DNA of 64,000 bases, from the NCBI GenBank assembly GCA_024372625.1, contig CP099606.1, forward strand, positions 62,001 to 126,000, given 5' to 3'. Positions 60,813 through 64,000 of this stretch are shown here, in pieces. Made by a program: the position numbers and the translations under genes. This DNA comes from Comamonadaceae bacterium OTU4NAUVB1 (lineage in GTDB: Bacteria > Pseudomonadota > Gammaproteobacteria > Burkholderiales > Burkholderiaceae_C). The notes under the pieces are model-generated. The model did no database searches, was not told where the DNA came from, and was given only the letters and a program-made list of their open reading frames with translations. Position 1 is the stretch's first letter. Every line of letters starts with the position of its first letter.

Positions 60813-62093
60813 TCAGGCCGAGATCAGCCGCAGGTCGAACACGCGTTCGACCAGCCACAGCGTGGCGAGCGCGATCGCCAGTACCGATCCGCCCCGCAAC
60901 ACCACGGCCGGATAGGCACGCCAGCGCCGCAGCGCCAGCAACGCCGCCAGCACCACGCTGACGATCGCCAGCTGTCCGGCCTCGACCCCCAGGTTGAATC
61001 GCAGCAGTGCGGACGCGAACCCGAGCGCGGGCAGGTCCAGCTCGCCCAGGACGCTGGCGAACCCGAAACCGTGGATCAGGCCGAACAGGAACGAGAACAG
61101 CCGGCGCCGGCCGCGCAGCACCGGATGGAGGTTGTCGAGCGCCGCGACCATGATCGTCAGGGCAATGGCCGGCTCGACCACGCGCGGCGAGATCGTCACC
61201 AGCTGGAAGCTGGCGAGGGCCAGCGTGATCGAGTGGGCGATGGTGAACATCGTGACCAGGCCGACCATCGGCCAGACGGCCTCGCACCAATGGGCGACGG
61301 GCTCGCGATCGCCGTCGGCGCGGCGGCGCAGGACGGCGGGCAGCAGCAGGCAGACCAGGAACAGCACGTGGTCGTAGCCGATCAGGATGTGATGGACGCC
61401 GTCCCGGAAGAAGCCGTCGCCGGGCGCGCGGGCGTCCGCCGGCGGCGGCGCGTCCGCCACCGCGACCGCCACCGCCGCCCCGGGCCAGTCGACGACGACG
61501 GCGGCGGCCGCGGGGTCGAGCGAACGCAGGGACGGCGCGGCCCCGCCCGTGCTGCCCGTGCCGCCCGTCCCGCCGGCCACCCGCAGCAGACCGCGGTGCG
61601 TCGGATCGACCTCCCGGAACAGGCGGTACTCGACCTCCAGCGTCGCCGCCGGCTGGCAGCGCGACCGGAACGCCAGCACGAGGTAGGCGCCGTCGACGCG
61701 GTCCTCGATCGCGGCCGGCGCCGCCGGCGCCAGGACGCAGCGCCCCTGTTGCAGGCGCAGCCGCGCCAGGGCATAGGCCTGGATCTCGTCCAGCCGGGTG
61801 CGGACCTCGCCCCAGGTCAGCTTGCGATCGGCATCGCGGTCGAGTTCCAGGACGGCATCGAGGTCGCGCAGGGCAACGTCGAGTCGCACGTCGAGCACGT
61901 CGCCACCATCGATGCCCTCGCCACGGGCGAGCTGGAGGTACGCGTCGCTCGCCTTGTGGGCCAGCGCCGGCGCTGGCGCGACGCACAGCCACGCCAGGCA
62001 CGCGGCCAGGACGACCGACGCCGCCCGACGCACGCCATGGCGCCAGTGCCCCGGGAACGGGACAACGTCAAGGCAACGCATCGATGCGCGCAT
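60813..62093 (-). CDS. HupE/UreJ-family membrane protein
   Basis: The 426-residue protein has a signal or first helix (RRAASVVLAACLAWLCVAPAPALAHK read in two halves), a soluble part up to about 215, then HHILIGYDHVLFLVCLLL near 228-245, the motif of the HupE/UreJ second type, and further helices with HSITLALASF, LIHGFGFASVLGEL and GVEAGQLAIVSVV. HupE/UreJ proteins are linked to nickel or cobalt uptake. This long form with a large N-terminal domain is of unclear function. The start overlaps the TPR gene by 26 bases; an ATG 12 bases on is possible. It forms a leftward unit with the TPR, lipoprotein and DUF4331 genes. Confidence 0.8.
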   Translation of the reverse strand: MRASMRCLDVVPFPGHWRHGVRRAASVVLAACLAWLCVAPAPALAHKASDAYLQLARGEGIDGGDVLDVRLDVALRDLDAVLELDRDADRKLTWGEVRTRLDEIQAYALARLRLQQGRCVLAPAAPAAIEDRVDGAYLVLAFRSRCQPAATLEVEYRLFREVDPTHRGLLRVAGGTGGTGSTGGAAPSLRSLDPAAAAVVVDWPGAAVAVAVADAPPPADARAPGDGFFRDGVHHILIGYDHVLFLVCLLLPAVLRRRADGDREPVAHWCEAVWPMVGLVTMFTIAHSITLALASFQLVTISPRVVEPAIALTIMVAALDNLHPVLRGRRRLFSFLFGLIHGFGFASVLGELDLPALGFASALLRFNLGVEAGQLAIVSVVLAALLALRRWRAYPAVVLRGGSVLAIALATLWLVERVFDLRLISA

Positions 62094-63321
62094 CCCGCAA
62101 TCCGATCGATCGCATCAGGGCCGCGACCTCCTGGCGCGCCGCGTCGTCGCGCGCGGCGACGGCCGCGCGCGCGAACAGCAGCAGGTCGATCGGCTCGCGC
62201 TGCACGCCGACGTTGGCCCGGGCCAGCGCCAGCGCGCGCCGCGCATCGCCCTGGACGTCGAGCGCGAACATCGCTTCCTCGCGCGCGTGCGCGGTCGTGG
62301 TCCCGGGACGCAACGCGGCGGCCTCGAAGCGGGCGCGCAATTCGGTCGCCTCGGGTGAGTCGCGTGGACCCGATGCCGCTCCTGCCGGACGCGGCCGGGC
62401 ACTCGCCAGACGCAGCAGCACGGCGTCGCTGCGAGGCTCCCGCGCCAGCAGGCCCGCGACCTCGTCCGGGCGGCCCTGGCGCAGCAGGAAATCGCTCATC
62501 GCCAGCAGCAGGTAGCCGGAGCGCTCGGCGGCGAGTGCCTCGCGGTAGGCGGCCTCGGCGGCGGCCGGCCGGCCGGCGAGCTCCTCCACTTCGGCGATGC
62601 TGGTCAGCAGCCACTGGCGCGTGCCGGCATGGCGCGAGCCTTGCGACGCGGGCGTCGCGAGCAGACCCCGCAGGGTCGCGCGGGCCGGGTCGTGTTCGCC
62701 ACGCAGGCCCGCGTTCTCCGCCAGGCAAGCCGCTTCGTACATCGCCTGGCCGGCCGGACCCAGGGCGCGGCAGGCGGTGTCGGATTCCGCGTAGCGACCC
62801 CGCACGCGCAGGATGGTGGCCAGCGTGATGGCCGCCTGGGGGTTGTCGGGCTCGCGCCGCAGCACCGCCCTCAGGGTCGACTCGGCGCCATCGAAATCGT
62901 GCAGGAACTGCGCGACGGTCGCATGCATGACCATGACCGACGCCGGCGTGCCGGCCGCCGAGATCGGCTGCCAGGCCTGCAGGGCGCCGATCGCCTGGCC
63001 GGCATAGCGCGCATCGCCCTGTGAGCGCGCCATTTCCAGGTAGGACCGCGCGACCGAGATCGCCGTGTCGGCGTCGCGCGGTCGCTGCGCCAGCTCGCGA
63101 CGCAGGCGGCGTTCGTTGTTCGCCCAGCCCGCCACGAAAGGCAGCTTCTCGACGACGACCTCGTCGTTCGCGGGCACCCGGGGCGCCGACCACGCGGAGA
63201 CCGACGCGGCGCAGGCCAGAGACGCCAGGAACACCGGCACGCCGGCGCGCACGTGAAAAAAGGGCCAGCCTTTCGGCCTGGCCCCGGCGATCGCGCGCAC
63301 TCGGGAAACGGTGCCCGCCAA
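62068..63321 (-). CDS. Periplasmic TPR-repeat protein
   Basis: The 417-residue protein has a membrane or signal segment (about 20-45, VPVFLASLACAASVSAWSAP) and then helical repeats in TPR pattern, for example ATVAQFLHDFDGAESTLRAVLRREPDNPQAA-type blocks near 130-165 and AEAAYREALAAE near 265. Repeats of this kind serve protein-protein contacts. It begins directly after the lipoprotein gene (no gap) and overlaps the HupE-like gene. It may hold together a periplasmic complex of this operon. The exact role is unknown. Confidence 0.75.
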   Translation of the reverse strand: MAGTVSRVRAIAGARPKGWPFFHVRAGVPVFLASLACAASVSAWSAPRVPANDEVVVEKLPFVAGWANNERRLRRELAQRPRDADTAISVARSYLEMARSQGDARYAGQAIGALQAWQPISAAGTPASVMVMHATVAQFLHDFDGAESTLRAVLRREPDNPQAAITLATILRVRGRYAESDTACRALGPAGQAMYEAACLAENAGLRGEHDPARATLRGLLATPASQGSRHAGTRQWLLTSIAEVEELAGRPAAAEAAYREALAAERSGYLLLAMSDFLLRQGRPDEVAGLLAREPRSDAVLLRLASARPRPAGAASGPRDSPEATELRARFEAAALRPGTTTAHAREEAMFALDVQGDARRALALARANVGVQREPIDLLLFARAAVAARDDAARQEVAALMRSIGLRDARIDALP

Positions 63322-63627
63322 TTACAGGTCGACTGCTTCGGCCGTGTTGCTCGTCGGCGCGACGGCATTGCCCAGGTCGATCGGTTCGCTGGTGTCGAGC
63401 TTGCTCGCCACCACCTGCTTCACATAGGCGATGAAGCCGTCGCTGTTCTGCAGCGCGGTGGCCGGAACGGTGCCGCCGCTCGTGCCGCCCCCGTTGCCGC
63501 CGCCATTGCCGCCGATGTTCGAGGGCCCGCCGTCGCCGCCGCCCCCGCCGCAGCCGGCCAGCGCCAGGACCCCGGTCGCGAGCAGTGCGGCCGCGACCAT
63601 CCGAACGTTCTTCTGTCTCTCGATCAT
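63322..63627 (-). CDS. Small Gly-rich lipoprotein
   Basis: The 101-residue precursor has a lipoprotein signal (VAAALLATGVLALAGC) with the lipid-bearing Cys at about 25, followed directly by a Gly/Asn-rich spacer (GGGGGDGGPSNIGG, then GNGGGNGGGTSGG). The last 45 residues contain a short helical domain (NSDGFIAYVKQVVASKLD) conserved-looking and Ser/Thr-rich. It would be anchored in the outer membrane or at the periplasmic face. It lies between the DUF4331 and TPR genes in the same direction, with a 46-base gap after the DUF4331 gene. Function unknown; it may be a partner of the DUF4331 protein. Confidence 0.75.
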   Translation of the reverse strand: MIERQKNVRMVAAALLATGVLALAGCGGGGGDGGPSNIGGNGGGNGGGTSGGTVPATALQNSDGFIAYVKQVVASKLDTSEPIDLGNAVAPTSNTAEAVDL

Positions 63628-63673
63628 GATGTGATCCTCGTGGTCCGACGGACTGGATTGCGTTCGAGGCGGG

Positions 63674-64000
63674 TCACGGATAGGTCGTGCCCGCGGCGGC
63701 CACCGGGTTCGAATTGCCCGTCAGGGGCGTCGTGAGGTAGGGGAAGGTCGTGCCGTAGTTGGCGGCCGTCTTGCGCACGCCATCGGTCAGGGCCAGTCCG
63801 CCCGCCGGCGCGTCGGCCGGCCTGCAGCCCACCTGCAGCGCGTCGGTCGCGCCCGTCAGCACGCACAGCGCGCCCATGCTCACGCGCAGCGACAGGTCCA
63901 CCACGTCGTCGGCCGGACGCCGTCCGTTCGGAAAGCCCGCGTTGTCCCCGGCGGCGACGCCCAGCGGGTTCTGCGCGCCGGCGGCCTTCGCCGCGATCGA
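63674..64000 (-). CDS. DUF4331 family protein, C-terminal part
   Basis: The visible 108 residues are the end of a longer protein that begins beyond the window. The segments GFPNGRRPADDVVDLSLRV and FPYLTTPLTGNSNP are typical of the C-terminal end of DUF4331 proteins, secreted proteins of unknown function found next to HupE-like, TPR and TonB-receptor genes. It would be the upstream partner in this leftward unit. The N terminus and signal cannot be examined. Confidence 0.75.
   Translation of the reverse strand, partial: SIAAKAAGAQNPLGVAAGDNAGFPNGRRPADDVVDLSLRVSMGALCVLTGATDALQVGCRPADAPAGGLALTDGVRKTAANYGTTFPYLTTPLTGNSNPVAAAGTTYP

Noticed and set aside
63480..63560. Tandem GGN codons as a possible repeat array
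   Set aside because: They encode the Gly/Asn-rich spacer of a lipoprotein, a common linker, and the repeat is short and in frame.

Overview
This is a high-GC window whose gene content fits a betaproteobacterium of the order Burkholderiales, probably near Comamonadaceae. The clues are several Bug/TctC-type periplasmic receptors without permease genes, an H-NS-family protein with WSGRG motifs, the LivHM fusion permease, and GTG starts with tightly overlapping operons. No rRNA, tRNA, CRISPR array, insertion sequence or phage gene was found. Species-level placement is not possible from this sequence alone.

Region 1 (0.4-16.3 kb) reads as a nicotinate-catabolism locus of the reductive type known from the anaerobe Eubacterium barkeri, fitted with respiratory parts. 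A ten-gene leftward operon (13383 to 379) encodes a 6-hydroxynicotinate reductase, a UPF0280 protein, two DUF1185 proteins, a LivK/LivHM/LivG/LivF importer and a NicA/NicB-like nicotinate dehydrogenase whose large subunit carries three haem-c sites. Divergent from it are a ferredoxin-NADP reductase, a TetR regulator and an enamidase-like amidohydrolase. The proposed route is nicotinate to 6-hydroxynicotinate to tetrahydro-6-oxonicotinate to 2-formylglutarate; later steps are not visible.

Region 2 (16.4-28.7 kb) holds a LysR gene divergent from an arylsulfotransferase-like protein and a Bug receptor, then a zinc-ribbon membrane protein. A PrpR-type sigma-54 activator sits head-to-head with an operon for a class III CoA-transferase, an HMG-CoA-lyase-like enzyme, a methylisocitrate/dimethylmalate-lyase-like enzyme and two Bug receptors. 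A well-spaced sigma-54 promoter and an upstream palindrome lie between them. This looks like uptake and C-C cleavage of an unidentified branched organic diacid.

Region 3 (28.7-46.0 kb) is an exopolysaccharide cluster of the Wzx/Wzy type. It contains an initiating sugar-phosphate transferase, several glycosyltransferases, a Wzc-like tyrosine kinase/copolymerase, a pyruvyltransferase, a PslG/GH39-like secreted hydrolase and a polytopic GT39-like protein. No Wza exporter is seen. Two unusually A+T-rich gaps lie inside it.

Region 4 (46.3-53.4 kb) has an ArsR/ene-reductase pair around a perfect inverted repeat, an H-NS relative with two DNA-binding motifs and a histone-like tail, a YghU-type glutathione transferase, a monooxygenase-like small protein, a hydrolase and several small unknown genes.

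Region 5 (53.5-60.2 kb) is a regulon around an XRE-cupin repressor. To the left are a gamma-glutamyltransferase, a class II aldolase and a Bug receptor; to the right are an aminotransferase and a 2-hydroxyacid dehydrogenase. Both flanks carry the same paired operator with an identical 22-bp spacing. Region 6 (60.2-64.0 kb) has a truncated TonB-receptor remnant, a HupE/UreJ-type membrane protein, a TPR protein, a small lipoprotein and the 3' end of a DUF4331 gene.
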